This document shows positions 19,022 to 27,709 of a stretch of 64,000 bases of DNA, one piece after another. Where the stretch lies: contig NC_019689.1 of the NCBI RefSeq assembly GCF_000317025.1, forward strand, positions 3,984,024-4,048,023. The letters run 5' to 3'. A model generated the notes under the pieces. It ran no database searches. It saw only the letters and a program-made list of their open reading frames with translations, and was not told the DNA's origin. The position numbers and the translations under genes are program-made. The DNA is from Pleurocapsa sp. PCC 7327 (lineage in GTDB: Bacteria; Cyanobacteriota; Cyanobacteriia; Cyanobacteriales; Microcystaceae). The number at the start of each line of letters is the position of its first letter. Within the stretch, counting starts at the first letter, position 1.

Positions 19022-19939
19022 ATGTCGGGTTCTGCTCCTGGTCAAAGCTGGATTGTATCTTGGCTAATCCATAACGGTCTCGATATTGGATTAGTCCTAG
19101 TACTCACTTATCTAATGCTTCTCATTATTGGGGAGCGGCGAACCCTATGGATGGTGCGAGGACTAATTGTTTTAATGTTGGCAGCAGTACTCAGCGAGCG
19201 ACTCAAGCTAGAACTGCTCAAGTTTGTGCTAGAGAAGCTAGTGCTGGGAGCGGCTGTCGCCATGGCAGTGATCTTCCAGTCAGAATTCCGTCGATTTTTG
19301 GAGTTGTTAGGACGAGGACAGATTCTCCAATTGTTTCAGCGCCAGCGTTCTCTACCCAAACCCAATAATGTAATCGATGAAATTGTCGATGCTGTCAAAG
19401 AACTCTCGCAAAATCGAACCGGAGCTTTAATGGTTCTGGAAACATCGGGAACTATCGATATGCGAGTATTTGTCAATCCGGGAGTAAGTCTCAATGGTGA
19501 AGTTTCTAAAGAACTTTTGCAAACCATTTTTCAACCCAAAACCTTACTCCACGATGGAGCCGTTTTTATTCGCGGCTCTCGCATTGTTTCGGCTGGCGTA
19601 ATTTTACCGCTGTCGGAACGTACTGCCTCGCGGCAGTTGGGGACGCGCCACCGCGCAGCGATGGGAATCACCGAGCGAGTTGAAAATTGTATTTGTGTAG
19701 TTGTATCGGAAGAAACGGGTTCGATTTCTTTAGCAGAGAGAGGCAATCTCAACCGACCCTTAACTAGCAGTAAACTCAAGGAGCTATTAGAGGAGAGATT
19801 TTCTCCATCAGTAGAGAGAGAAGTCGTTGTTGCGCCTAGTTTGGGCGTGTTAAGCCGTACAATTGGCTTACAAGGACGAATATTATTAGAGCGTATATTT
19901 CATCTTCCGTCATCGAAGTCAAAAGAACAGAAGAAATGA
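19022..19939 (+). CDS. cdaA: Diadenylate cyclase, membrane type (CdaA)
   Basis: 305 residues. Three hydrophobic helices occupy the first 100 residues, followed by a DisA_N catalytic domain. The c-di-AMP synthase motifs are present: [18 protein letters not shown] (DGA) and [13 protein letters not shown] (RHR). It converts two ATP to c-di-AMP, a second messenger for osmotic balance, potassium transport and, in cyanobacteria, night survival. The stop overlaps the uppS start by 4 bases (ATGA), so the two are translationally coupled. Confidence 0.95.
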   Translation: MSGSAPGQSWIVSWLIHNGLDIGLVLVLTYLMLLIIGERRTLWMVRGLIVLMLAAVLSERLKLELLKFVLEKLVLGAAVAMAVIFQSEFRRFLELLGRGQILQLFQRQRSLPKPNNVIDEIVDAVKELSQNRTGALMVLETSGTIDMRVFVNPGVSLNGEVSKELLQTIFQPKTLLHDGAVFIRGSRIVSAGVILPLSERTASRQLGTRHRAAMGITERVENCICVVVSEETGSISLAERGNLNRPLTSSKLKELLEERFSPSVEREVVVAPSLGVLSRTIGLQGRILLERIFHLPSSKSKEQKK

Positions 19940-20685
19940 CAACTAAGCCAATCGCGTTACAAGAATTACCTGCCGATCTCGATAAAAGTCGTTTGCCTGG
20001 GCACGTCGCAGTCATTATGGATGGCAATGGTCGCTGGGCAAAGCAGCGAGGACTCCCCCGCATTATGGGACATCAAAGGGGGGTAGATACCTTAAAGGAT
20101 TTGCTGCGTTGCTGTAGGGATTGGGGCGTTCCAGCGCTCACTGCCTATGCATTTTCAACGGAAAATTGGGGACGACCGCTCGAAGAAGTCGAGTTTCTTA
20201 TGACGCTGTTCGAGCGGGTGTTGCGCAAAGAACTCAAGGAGATGATGGAAGAAAATGTGCGCATTCGCTTTGTGGGAAATTTAGAATCGCTACCGCCATC
20301 GCTTCAGGCAGAGATCGAGCGATCGATGGAAGAAACGAAAGATAATTTAGGAATTCAGTTTACGGTGGCGACTAATTATGGCGGACGGCAGGAGATCGTC
20401 CAAGCTTGTCGGGCGATCGCGGCTAAAGTCCGGCAAGGAGCGATCGATCCCGAAGCCATTGACGAAGCCTTAGTTGAACGCCATCTCTATACTTGTGGTC
20501 TTCCCTCTCCAGACTTACTTATCCGCACGAGCGGAGAAATGCGCATCAGCAATTTCTTGCTCTGGCAAATGGCTTATGCCGAAATTTACGTGACGCAAAC
20601 CCTTTGGCCCGACTTCGATCGCGCTCAATTTCACCAAGCGCTATCGGCTTATCAGCAAAGAGAGCGCCGTTTTGGGAAAGTTTGA
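19936..20685 (+). CDS. uppS: Isoprenyl transferase (undecaprenyl diphosphate synthase type)
   Basis: 249 residues. The cis-prenyltransferase motifs are [20 protein letters not shown] (catalytic Asp), [12 protein letters not shown] and the diphosphate-binding [18 protein letters not shown]. It builds the C55 lipid carrier for peptidoglycan and other surface polymers from FPP and IPP. It overlaps cdaA by 4 bases, a conserved order in cyanobacteria that couples c-di-AMP and envelope synthesis. Confidence 0.96.
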   Translation: MTTKPIALQELPADLDKSRLPGHVAVIMDGNGRWAKQRGLPRIMGHQRGVDTLKDLLRCCRDWGVPALTAYAFSTENWGRPLEEVEFLMTLFERVLRKELKEMMEENVRIRFVGNLESLPPSLQAEIERSMEETKDNLGIQFTVATNYGGRQEIVQACRAIAAKVRQGAIDPEAIDEALVERHLYTCGLPSPDLLIRTSGEMRISNFLLWQMAYAEIYVTQTLWPDFDRAQFHQALSAYQQRERRFGKV

Positions 20686-20724
20686 GGGAATAATCTAGAA
20701 GAAGCGAGAAAAACTCAATAACTG

Positions 20725-21069
20725 ATGCTGACATCCCGAAAAAAAACAGTAGACGTTCCCAAACGCCTTCCCGTTCTCTCAGAGGAAGAACTTATGGAAC
20801 AAGAGCGCATGCGAGACGTTCTCGTGTTGCTGGAGCATTTAGTAGAACGAGAGGAGACCACCCTTAAGCTTATCATAGACCGTCTCTATGATGTGGGTTC
20901 AGTTAATCTAATCAACAAAAAGTTTCCCAATCGACCCCGCCAGAGAAGGATAATGAAATCTATAGCTCGCATATTCAAGCCAGTTGCGAAAATCTATGCC
21001 CTGCGGTGGGTTAAAAAAAACTGTCCGCGACTGGTTACTAATTGGTTACAAACGAAGGTAAGATTCTAG
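20725..21069 (+). CDS. Conserved-looking small helical protein
   Basis: 114 residues, no recognised domain. The first half is acidic and helical (SEEELMEQERMRDVLVLLEH), the second strongly basic (NRPRQRRIMKSIARIFKP, ALRWVKKNCPRLV). It lies 39 bp after uppS in the same direction, so it is likely in the same transcript. A signal peptide is absent. The basic amphipathic tail could bind membrane lipids or nucleic acid, which is speculation. Confidence 0.65.
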   Translation: MLTSRKKTVDVPKRLPVLSEEELMEQERMRDVLVLLEHLVEREETTLKLIIDRLYDVGSVNLINKKFPNRPRQRRIMKSIARIFKPVAKIYALRWVKKNCPRLVTNWLQTKVRF

Positions 21070-21103
21070 CCGCTAGCGATAGCCATTAGCCCCAAAATGC
21101 ATC

Positions 21104-21328
21104 TCAGTCCAAAAGTTCAAAAGCGCTTACTTCCAGAACCGGACCAATCATCGCCACTGTCATTACGTCATCTCGCACTCGACCTTCGACTTTGACCTTG
21201 GCTCGATCTTGACACAACTCCTGCGGGGGGTCTTTGAGTTCGTAGGTTTCGCCAGCTTCGGTGACTATAGCCCAAGTTCCGAAACCAAAGTCTTGCCGCG
21301 CGATCGTGCCTGTAATGGTGATGCTCAT
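21104..21328 (-). CDS. Small OB-like beta protein of unknown function
   Basis: 74 residues, MSITITGTIARQDFGFGTWA then IVTEAGETYEL and VKVEGRVRDDVMTVAMIGP. The alternation of short beta strands and the GTI / VEGRV phrases suggests an OB-fold or small barrel. Its start overlaps the stop of the upstream subtilase gene by 4 bases (ATGA on the minus strand), so the two are translationally coupled. Confidence 0.7.
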   Translation of the reverse strand: MSITITGTIARQDFGFGTWAIVTEAGETYELKDPPQELCQDRAKVKVEGRVRDDVMTVAMIGPVLEVSAFELLD

Positions 21329-23088
21329 GCGAGTCGTTTTTCTCCTTGACTTGCTAAATAGGCTAACCCAAAGCAGAGTAGGGCATTAACGATCAGGAAG
21401 ATGCGGGCGATGGCTCCCGTCCCCAACCACAAAACAGCCGGAGACATAACAGCACTCACCGCCAGACAAGAAGCAACGCCGAGGGTCGTTCCGATGGCAA
21501 ACCACTTCCACTGGGGATGTCCCAACAACAGAGCGATTAGTAGGAAGGGAATCAAGGCGCTGGCAAAGAGGGGATTCAGCATCGGAGAGCCAACAATCGT
21601 ATTGCCCAATTCTGGAATCGAACTACTCGCCAATCGGAAGGGCCATTGAGGGAGATCGAGGATATATACGCCTCGGAGAAAGAACAATCCAGAACTTCCT
21701 AAAATCAGTCCGCTATTGAGCGCCCAATTCCAACCCAGGTAATTGCGCAAAAACCAGTAAAATAAATAGGATCCTATCACCATCAGAATTTTAGGCAACA
21801 GCGCCACCACCCCGCCATCAATCCAAAAACGGGGATTGAGATAGCCATTATCGCGAAGCCATCGGAAAAAGTCTTTCCAAGTTATTTTGCCTTTCAGAGC
21901 TAATTTGACGGCTGCCGTACTATCTAAGTGACCTGCCCCAAAATGATTGAAAGGATCTTCCGAGACGGTTCGAGCCGACTTTTGGAGGACACTTAGGACT
22001 TCATCGGGGTTGGAGATGCCAGAAGCTTTAATCAAAGCTGCGACCCCAGCGACGTGCGGGGCTGCCATACTCGTTCCCTGAAAACCCATAAAGACGGGTT
22101 GGTTGGTTCTGGGATCGATTGTCTCTTGCAGGATTTTACCGTCATTGCTGCCGCCAGGAGCTGCGATATCTACCGCTGCTCCATAGTTGGAATAAGGGGC
22201 TTTTTTCCCAGCTAAATCGGTGGCAGCAACGCCGATAACGTGAGGATAGCGAGCGGGATATTCTGCCGCATTGCGGTTGGAGTTCCCCGCTGCCGCCACG
22301 ATAACTACACCTTTTTGATGGGCATAGTCAATAGCTTCTTTCATCACCAGACTTTCGCCACCGCCACCCAAGCTCATATTAATTACGTCGGCACCCTTGT
22401 CTGCCGCAAAGCGAATGGCTTCAGCAATATCTGAGATGGTTCCGCTGCCGCCAGCCGATAGAACCTTGAGGGGCATAATTTTGGCTTTATAGGCAATCCC
22501 TGCTACTCCGTAATTGTTGTTGGTGGATTGGGCGATGGTTCCTGCTACGTGAGTGCCGTGACCGTTGTCATCTGCAGCATTAACTTTGTCATTTACGAAG
22601 TCGTAGCCTTCGACGAATTCCGTTTGCTGCAAGTCGGGAACGCGGCTGACTCCCGTGTCGATGACAGCAACGGTAACGCCCGCTCCTTTGGTGTCTTCCC
22701 ACGCTTGTTCTATGTTAATGCTGCGGAGATTCCACTGCTTGCCGTAGTCTGGGTCGTTGGGAACTTCAAAGGCTCGATAGATATAGTTAGGTTCGATATG
22801 TTTGACAAATTTTTTCAAGGGAGAATGCCGCAAGGCTTTTAGTAATTGCTCGTCGCCTTCGAGGGTGTAGATATTGTCGCTGACAGAAAAAATGCTGTTA
22901 AGCGTTGCAGTTTTGTTATATTTTTGCGCGATCGCTTGTAATTGCTCGCTAATCACTGTTGTTGGCAGATTATCTCGAAAGTCGAGCACGATCGAGCTAT
23001 ATTCTCCTTTATTGGCTAATCCCTTAAAGTTTGAGAGCGCAGCCCATAGCCCGACGAGAAATAAAACCAACAACAATAGCCTTCTCAT
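21325..23088 (-). CDS. Membrane-anchored subtilisin-like serine protease
   Basis: 587 residues. An N-terminal hydrophobic segment (MRRLLLLVLFLVGLWAALS) acts as signal or anchor, followed by a propeptide-like region to about 110. The S8 catalytic triad is complete: Asp in VAVIDTGVSR, His in NGHGTHVAGTIAQS, Ser in GTSMAAPHVAGVAALI. The oxyanion Asn lies in VVAAAGNSNRN. The last 170 residues carry about four to five hydrophobic helices, so the protease domain probably faces the periplasm or thylakoid lumen. Substrates are unknown. Confidence 0.9.
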   Translation of the reverse strand: MRRLLLLVLFLVGLWAALSNFKGLANKGEYSSIVLDFRDNLPTTVISEQLQAIAQKYNKTATLNSIFSVSDNIYTLEGDEQLLKALRHSPLKKFVKHIEPNYIYRAFEVPNDPDYGKQWNLRSINIEQAWEDTKGAGVTVAVIDTGVSRVPDLQQTEFVEGYDFVNDKVNAADDNGHGTHVAGTIAQSTNNNYGVAGIAYKAKIMPLKVLSAGGSGTISDIAEAIRFAADKGADVINMSLGGGGESLVMKEAIDYAHQKGVVIVAAAGNSNRNAAEYPARYPHVIGVAATDLAGKKAPYSNYGAAVDIAAPGGSNDGKILQETIDPRTNQPVFMGFQGTSMAAPHVAGVAALIKASGISNPDEVLSVLQKSARTVSEDPFNHFGAGHLDSTAAVKLALKGKITWKDFFRWLRDNGYLNPRFWIDGGVVALLPKILMVIGSYLFYWFLRNYLGWNWALNSGLILGSSGLFFLRGVYILDLPQWPFRLASSSIPELGNTIVGSPMLNPLFASALIPFLLIALLLGHPQWKWFAIGTTLGVASCLAVSAVMSPAVLWLGTGAIARIFLIVNALLCFGLAYLASQGEKRLA

Positions 23089-23219
23089 ACGCTTTTTTGC
23101 CTGCTACCAAAGCGCCAGTTCGACCATTAGCATAACTCATCTGTTTGCCCAATGGTATGTTCTGTGTCTCGATTTTACTGTTTCTTTACTTTATTATGAA
23201 ATGGTTTTCCATTCGATCG

Positions 23220-25019
23220 CTATTTTTTAACGATCCAATGCTGGGTCAAAAACTGAGTGGCTTCCGTGTCGCTCAATGGCTTGCTGAATCGATACCCCTG
23301 TATCTCTTGACATTGAAGTCGGCGCAGTAAGTCCAGTTGCTGTTGGGTTTCTACGCCTTCTGCTACTACTCTTAGGTTAAACGCCCGTCCCAAAGCGATC
23401 GCAGCAGAAATTATCCCCGTCTTCTTCGGGTTATCTTTGAGTTTGTTGACGCACGATTGAGCAATTTTGAGTTTATTGAAAGGAAATTCTTGCAGATAGC
23501 CAATGGCAGAATACCCAGTACCAAAATCGTCGATGGCAACGGGAACTCCTAGCTGGGATAATTGATGGAAAAGCTGGCGAGCCAAGTTCCCATTTTGCAC
23601 GATCGCCCCTTCTGTAATTTCTAACTCCAGCCAATAAGGTTCTAACCTGGCTTTGTCTAACACCTGGGCTACCATCTGCGTCAAATTGGGCTGTTGAAAT
23701 TGTCGGGGAGACAGGTTAACCGACATGGGCAGACGAGGCAACCCAGCAGCTTGCCAAGCGCGATTTTGACGGCAGGCTGTCTGTAGTACCCACTGGTTAA
23801 TGGGGACGATGAGAGACGTTTTCTCTGCCCAAGGGAGAAATTGATGGGGATAAATTATTCCCAGCTTGGGATGGTGCCATCGCATTAAGGCTTCCATGCC
23901 ATAGATTTCGCCCGTGTTGATATTGACTTGGGGCTGGTAATAAAGAGAGAATTCACCTCTTTCAAGCGCTTTGCGCAACAGCGATTCTACCCGCAACAGT
24001 TTGGGATCGGTTGGGGGAGTGCTGGGCGATCGCCTGCCATTGCTATTCTGCTTTTTATTGTCGTCTAAATTGTGTTCTGCGGTCTCGATCAGCGTTGCGC
24101 TATCTTCACCATTTTGGGGATAAATGGCGATCCCGATATGACATCTGAGATAAACTTGATGTTTTTCGATGGTAAAGGGGGCTTTGAGCGTATTGAGAAT
24201 TCTCTGACTGACTCTAACGGGATCGTCTGGAGTCTTAATCTGCCTCAGAAGAACTGTAAACTCGTCGCCTCCCCAGCGAGCGACGATATCGCCCGCGCGC
24301 AGGCAGTCATGCAATCGTTTGGAAAACTCTTTGAGTAAGCGATCGCCAACAGAATAGCCGAACTTGTTATTAATCGTTTCAAAGTGTTCTAAATCAAGAT
24401 AAATGACGGCCAGTTGCTGTTGTTTTTCTCTGGCATTCGTCAAGGCGATGGAAAGGTGTTCGTTGAATAGGGTGCGATCCGATAGCCCTGTCAGCCAATC
24501 CTGATGCGCGGGTTTGAGAACGGTATCTTCTCCGTCCGAGGTTTCTGGTAAAGTATCCGATAGCCTTAGCGTTGCTTGGTTGTGACGGCTTTGAGCCAAT
24601 TGACCATGTATCCCCGTCGCGATGCCATCGAGAGTAACAATCTCTTTGGGGTTGGGGGCTGAATTTCCGGATGCAATAACGTGATAGCTAGCATTAACAT
24701 CCCCGCCAAAATTAATTAAATCTCCATCTTGGAGTTCGTGAAATAAACTTTTTTTCCCATTGACAAATATGCCATTATGACTTTGATGCCCTTCTCCGTC
24801 TCCATCAATAATAAAAAAGGAATTTTTATCGGGATTGCCATGTTTTTTTAGAATTAAAGTGGCATGTCGGCGGGAAATTTGTTTGGAATAAATAACAATT
24901 GAATTGCTGGAATGACGGCCAATCGAATAGTGAGACTCTTCCAAAGGAATGCTCCGCCTTCCCTGTAAATCTTCAACAATCAATATATGACTAACTTGTG
25001 GGACTCGCTCCGATACCAT
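23220..25019 (-). CDS. FHA-GGDEF-EAL protein
   Basis: 599 residues. FHA domain at about 20-110 (YSIGRHSSNSIVIY, SRRHATLIL), then GGDEF at about 175-330 with DWLTGLSDRTLF and ARWGGDEFTVLL, then EAL at about 350-595 with MEALMRWHHP, LELEITEG, IDDFGTGYS and VVAEGVET. FHA binds phosphothreonine, so a Ser/Thr kinase may control its c-di-GMP turnover. No PAS domain is present, unlike the next two paralogues. One oddity: the conserved KID after DDFGTGYS reads KLKIAQSC (Asp to Ala). Confidence 0.92.
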   Translation of the reverse strand: MVSERVPQVSHILIVEDLQGRRSIPLEESHYSIGRHSSNSIVIYSKQISRRHATLILKKHGNPDKNSFFIIDGDGEGHQSHNGIFVNGKKSLFHELQDGDLINFGGDVNASYHVIASGNSAPNPKEIVTLDGIATGIHGQLAQSRHNQATLRLSDTLPETSDGEDTVLKPAHQDWLTGLSDRTLFNEHLSIALTNAREKQQQLAVIYLDLEHFETINNKFGYSVGDRLLKEFSKRLHDCLRAGDIVARWGGDEFTVLLRQIKTPDDPVRVSQRILNTLKAPFTIEKHQVYLRCHIGIAIYPQNGEDSATLIETAEHNLDDNKKQNSNGRRSPSTPPTDPKLLRVESLLRKALERGEFSLYYQPQVNINTGEIYGMEALMRWHHPKLGIIYPHQFLPWAEKTSLIVPINQWVLQTACRQNRAWQAAGLPRLPMSVNLSPRQFQQPNLTQMVAQVLDKARLEPYWLELEITEGAIVQNGNLARQLFHQLSQLGVPVAIDDFGTGYSAIGYLQEFPFNKLKIAQSCVNKLKDNPKKTGIISAAIALGRAFNLRVVAEGVETQQQLDLLRRLQCQEIQGYRFSKPLSDTEATQFLTQHWIVKK

Positions 25020-25532
25020 CCCAGCCTCCTGAGTGCTGATTTTAACTTATTAGATAAACAATAAAAATCTTGTTATGCTAATTTATTCAATCGTAGAGAA
25101 TTTTGCGTCAATTCGTAAGAGCATACTGAGGTTTTTACCAAATCTTTAAACTACTACGCCAATTTTTTAAATTTCTCATGAAGCTGACTTCAGTTACTTA
25201 AGTGATTGCGTAAAAATACTGAGATCGACGAGAATGATTTGGAGTAAGTAGTTATATCGTTTTGAGAAATTCTTGCTGCAAATCCCCTTTTTTTCTCCCA
25301 CACTTCTTACTCTCCCATCTCCAATCGTCTGTAGCAAGGATTAGACCTATTGCTTTAAGCAAAGATGCTAATCCAAATACAGGGAAAGGTTAAAGAAAGC
25401 CAGAGAATAAATTCTCTGTCTAATCCCTTAAGTCCTATAAGACAGACTTAAATTTTGAGCCAAGAAATTCATTTCTTGGTTAACTGCTTCTGCAAGAAGT
25501 CTATTTATGTAATTGATATAGCGCCAAATTGA
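25020..25532. other. Intergenic region with palindrome array 1
   Basis: 513 bp between two paralogous FHA-GGDEF-EAL genes. It carries promoter DNA for the left gene and, at 25349-25500, a set of short palindromes. No gene is supported. Confidence 0.5.
25350..25498. repeat. Short-palindrome array 1
   Basis: Includes TTGCTTTAAGCAA (25350-25362), CAGAGAATAAATTCTCTG (25401-25418), an imperfect AAGTC...GACTT pair (25430-25449), and CCAAGAAATTCATTTCTTGG (25460-25479). The last recurs almost unchanged at 56781-56800. Confidence 0.7.
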
Positions 25533-27632
25533 TTACGCTTCCACCCGACTGTGGACTAAAAATTGAGTGGCATCTTCTGGCTTCAAAGGGCGGCTAAACC
25601 AATACCCTTGAACTTCTTCGCATTGCAGGCGTTGTAAGATTTCGAATTGTTGGAGATTTTCCACCCCTTCTGCGACAATTCTCAAATTAAAGCTGCGTCC
25701 CGAAGCAACGATCGCCCTAACCATTGCGCTATCCTGGGGATTGTCCTTTAGGATTTGGATGAGAGAGCGATCGATTTTGAGCGTATGAAAAGAAAATTTT
25801 TGCAGATAGTTAAGAGAAGCCTGCCCGGTGCCAAAATCGTCTAGAGCGAAGCGAATGCCTATCTGATGCAACGCTTGAAGCGTCTGAAGAGCATAATCGG
25901 AATTGTGCGCGATCGCGGCTTCTGTAATTTCTATCTCCAGCCACTGAGGCTCCAATTTCGTTTCTTCTAGGGTTCGCATCACCATTTTGACGAAATTGAG
26001 TTGATGAAACTGGCGAAGCGAGAAATTCACGGCTACAGGCACCAATTGCAAGCCCGCTTCTTGCCAAAGGCGATTTTGCTTGCAAGCAGTCTGTAAAACC
26101 CACTCGCTCAAGGGTACGATGAGGTCGGTTTCTTCAGCTAGAGGGATTAATTTGACCGGCGAAACCTGTCCTAATTCGGGATGAGACCAACGCAGAAGCG
26201 CCTCCATCCCTGTCAGCGCATTGGTTTTGACATTTGCCTGAGGTTGATAGTGCAAAGATAGCTCGTTCTTGTTTAGTGCTTGGCGCAGTAGGCCTTCTAG
26301 TTTCAGCAGCAGAGAGGCTTTGGAAGCCATGCTAGAACTGTAGAATCGATAGCGATCGCGACCTTGTTCTTTAGCGCGATAAAGGGCAACATCGGCACGT
26401 TTGACGAGGGTTTCTGCGTCTTGACCGTCCTGGGGATAAAGCGCGATTCCGATGCTACTTTTGATGTATATTTGATTTTCGGAGATCTCGAAAGGCAGCT
26501 TTAATTCGTTGAGAATTCGTTGGGCGAGTTTGATCGTATCCTCGGCGCTGCGAATTTGCGGCAGCAGGATCGTAAACTCGTCACCGCCCCAGCGAGCTAA
26601 GGTATCTCCTCCCCGCAAACAGGCGCTCAAGCGTTTGGCAAAGCTTTGCAAGAGGCGATCGCCAATTGTGTGACCGAGCGTATCGTTAATATTTTTAAAC
26701 CCATCGAGATCGAGAAACATAACTGCCATCAGGTTGCGATTCCGTTTGGCATTGGCAAGAGCGATCGCGAGTTGTTCGTTAAAAAAGGCTCGGTTGGGCA
26801 GATTGGTAAGCGAGTCGTGAAAGGCTTGATACTGAAGGTTTTCTTGGGCGCGTTTTCGTTCGGTGACATCGAACAGATAACTTCTAATTAGCTTGTTTTC
26901 CGAAAGGAAGTGAACGTATTGTTCGTAAACTTCCTCCCCAACTTTTACCTCTCGCAACAGCAAGTTCCCCTCAACATTGGGCGCTTGAGCGAGCAAGCCC
27001 ATCAAAATCGGATGTTCGAGACTTGCCCGCTGCATGTTGCTAAATTTGATGCTGGCGGCTGGGTTGAGATAGGTGAGATTTCCCTCATAATCGATCTCGA
27101 TAATGGGATTGGGACTTAGTTCGGGAAAAGAAGCCAATCGCATCAGGTCATCGCGATCGAATTGTTCGAGCTTTTCGGATTCGATCGCGGTCGATTTACA
27201 ATTATCACTCCAGGAAATCGTTGCCTCGCTCAACGACTCTACCTTGGCAGATTCGATGGGGTTGAACAAAGCAATGTCTATAGCATTAGACAGGATATAG
27301 TAACTCAGTTTTGCCTTGTTGCCGAGTAAAATGACATCGCCATGTTTGAGGTTATGGGATTCACAACGCTTTCCATTAATAATTAAGCCATTTGTACTTT
27401 TATTTCCTTCTAAATCCCCGTCAATAATTCGATAGAAATAGCTATCGTGACGGGGAGATTTTTTGATTCGTAATAAAGTGGCATGATGGCGAGAAACAAT
27501 GCGATCGTAAATGACAATATCGTTGCTTGACTCCCGACCGACCGAATAAGTCGATTGCTCCAGAACAACGATACGCCTAGCCTTTTGATCTTCGATGACT
27601 AAAACATGGCGGAAGGGCTGTAGACTTTCCAT
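25533..27632 (-). CDS. FHA-PAS-GGDEF-EAL protein
   Basis: 699 residues. FHA (about 22-110; YSVGRESSNDIVIYDR, SRHHATLL), a PAS-like domain (about 165-265; SPNPIIEIDYEGNLTYLNP), GGDEF with DSLTNLPNRAFF and ARWGGDEFTILL, EAL with MEALLRWSHPE, LEIEITEA, LDDFGTGQASLNYL, KIDRSLI and IVAEGVEN. All EAL and GGDEF signature residues I can check are present, so it may both make and degrade c-di-GMP. Its paralogues lie on either side in the same direction. Confidence 0.93.
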   Translation of the reverse strand: MESLQPFRHVLVIEDQKARRIVVLEQSTYSVGRESSNDIVIYDRIVSRHHATLLRIKKSPRHDSYFYRIIDGDLEGNKSTNGLIINGKRCESHNLKHGDVILLGNKAKLSYYILSNAIDIALFNPIESAKVESLSEATISWSDNCKSTAIESEKLEQFDRDDLMRLASFPELSPNPIIEIDYEGNLTYLNPAASIKFSNMQRASLEHPILMGLLAQAPNVEGNLLLREVKVGEEVYEQYVHFLSENKLIRSYLFDVTERKRAQENLQYQAFHDSLTNLPNRAFFNEQLAIALANAKRNRNLMAVMFLDLDGFKNINDTLGHTIGDRLLQSFAKRLSACLRGGDTLARWGGDEFTILLPQIRSAEDTIKLAQRILNELKLPFEISENQIYIKSSIGIALYPQDGQDAETLVKRADVALYRAKEQGRDRYRFYSSSMASKASLLLKLEGLLRQALNKNELSLHYQPQANVKTNALTGMEALLRWSHPELGQVSPVKLIPLAEETDLIVPLSEWVLQTACKQNRLWQEAGLQLVPVAVNFSLRQFHQLNFVKMVMRTLEETKLEPQWLEIEITEAAIAHNSDYALQTLQALHQIGIRFALDDFGTGQASLNYLQKFSFHTLKIDRSLIQILKDNPQDSAMVRAIVASGRSFNLRIVAEGVENLQQFEILQRLQCEEVQGYWFSRPLKPEDATQFLVHSRVEA

Positions 27633-27709
27633 CGACGACAGATGAAGGGGAAGAGAAAGGGGTTGTCTATAGAATTCCCGGAACTGATTTCAATCTATCA
27701 CTTACAAAG

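Noticed and set aside
25350-25498. CRISPR-like array
   Set aside because: The units are different palindromes with irregular spacing, not a constant repeat with unique spacers.
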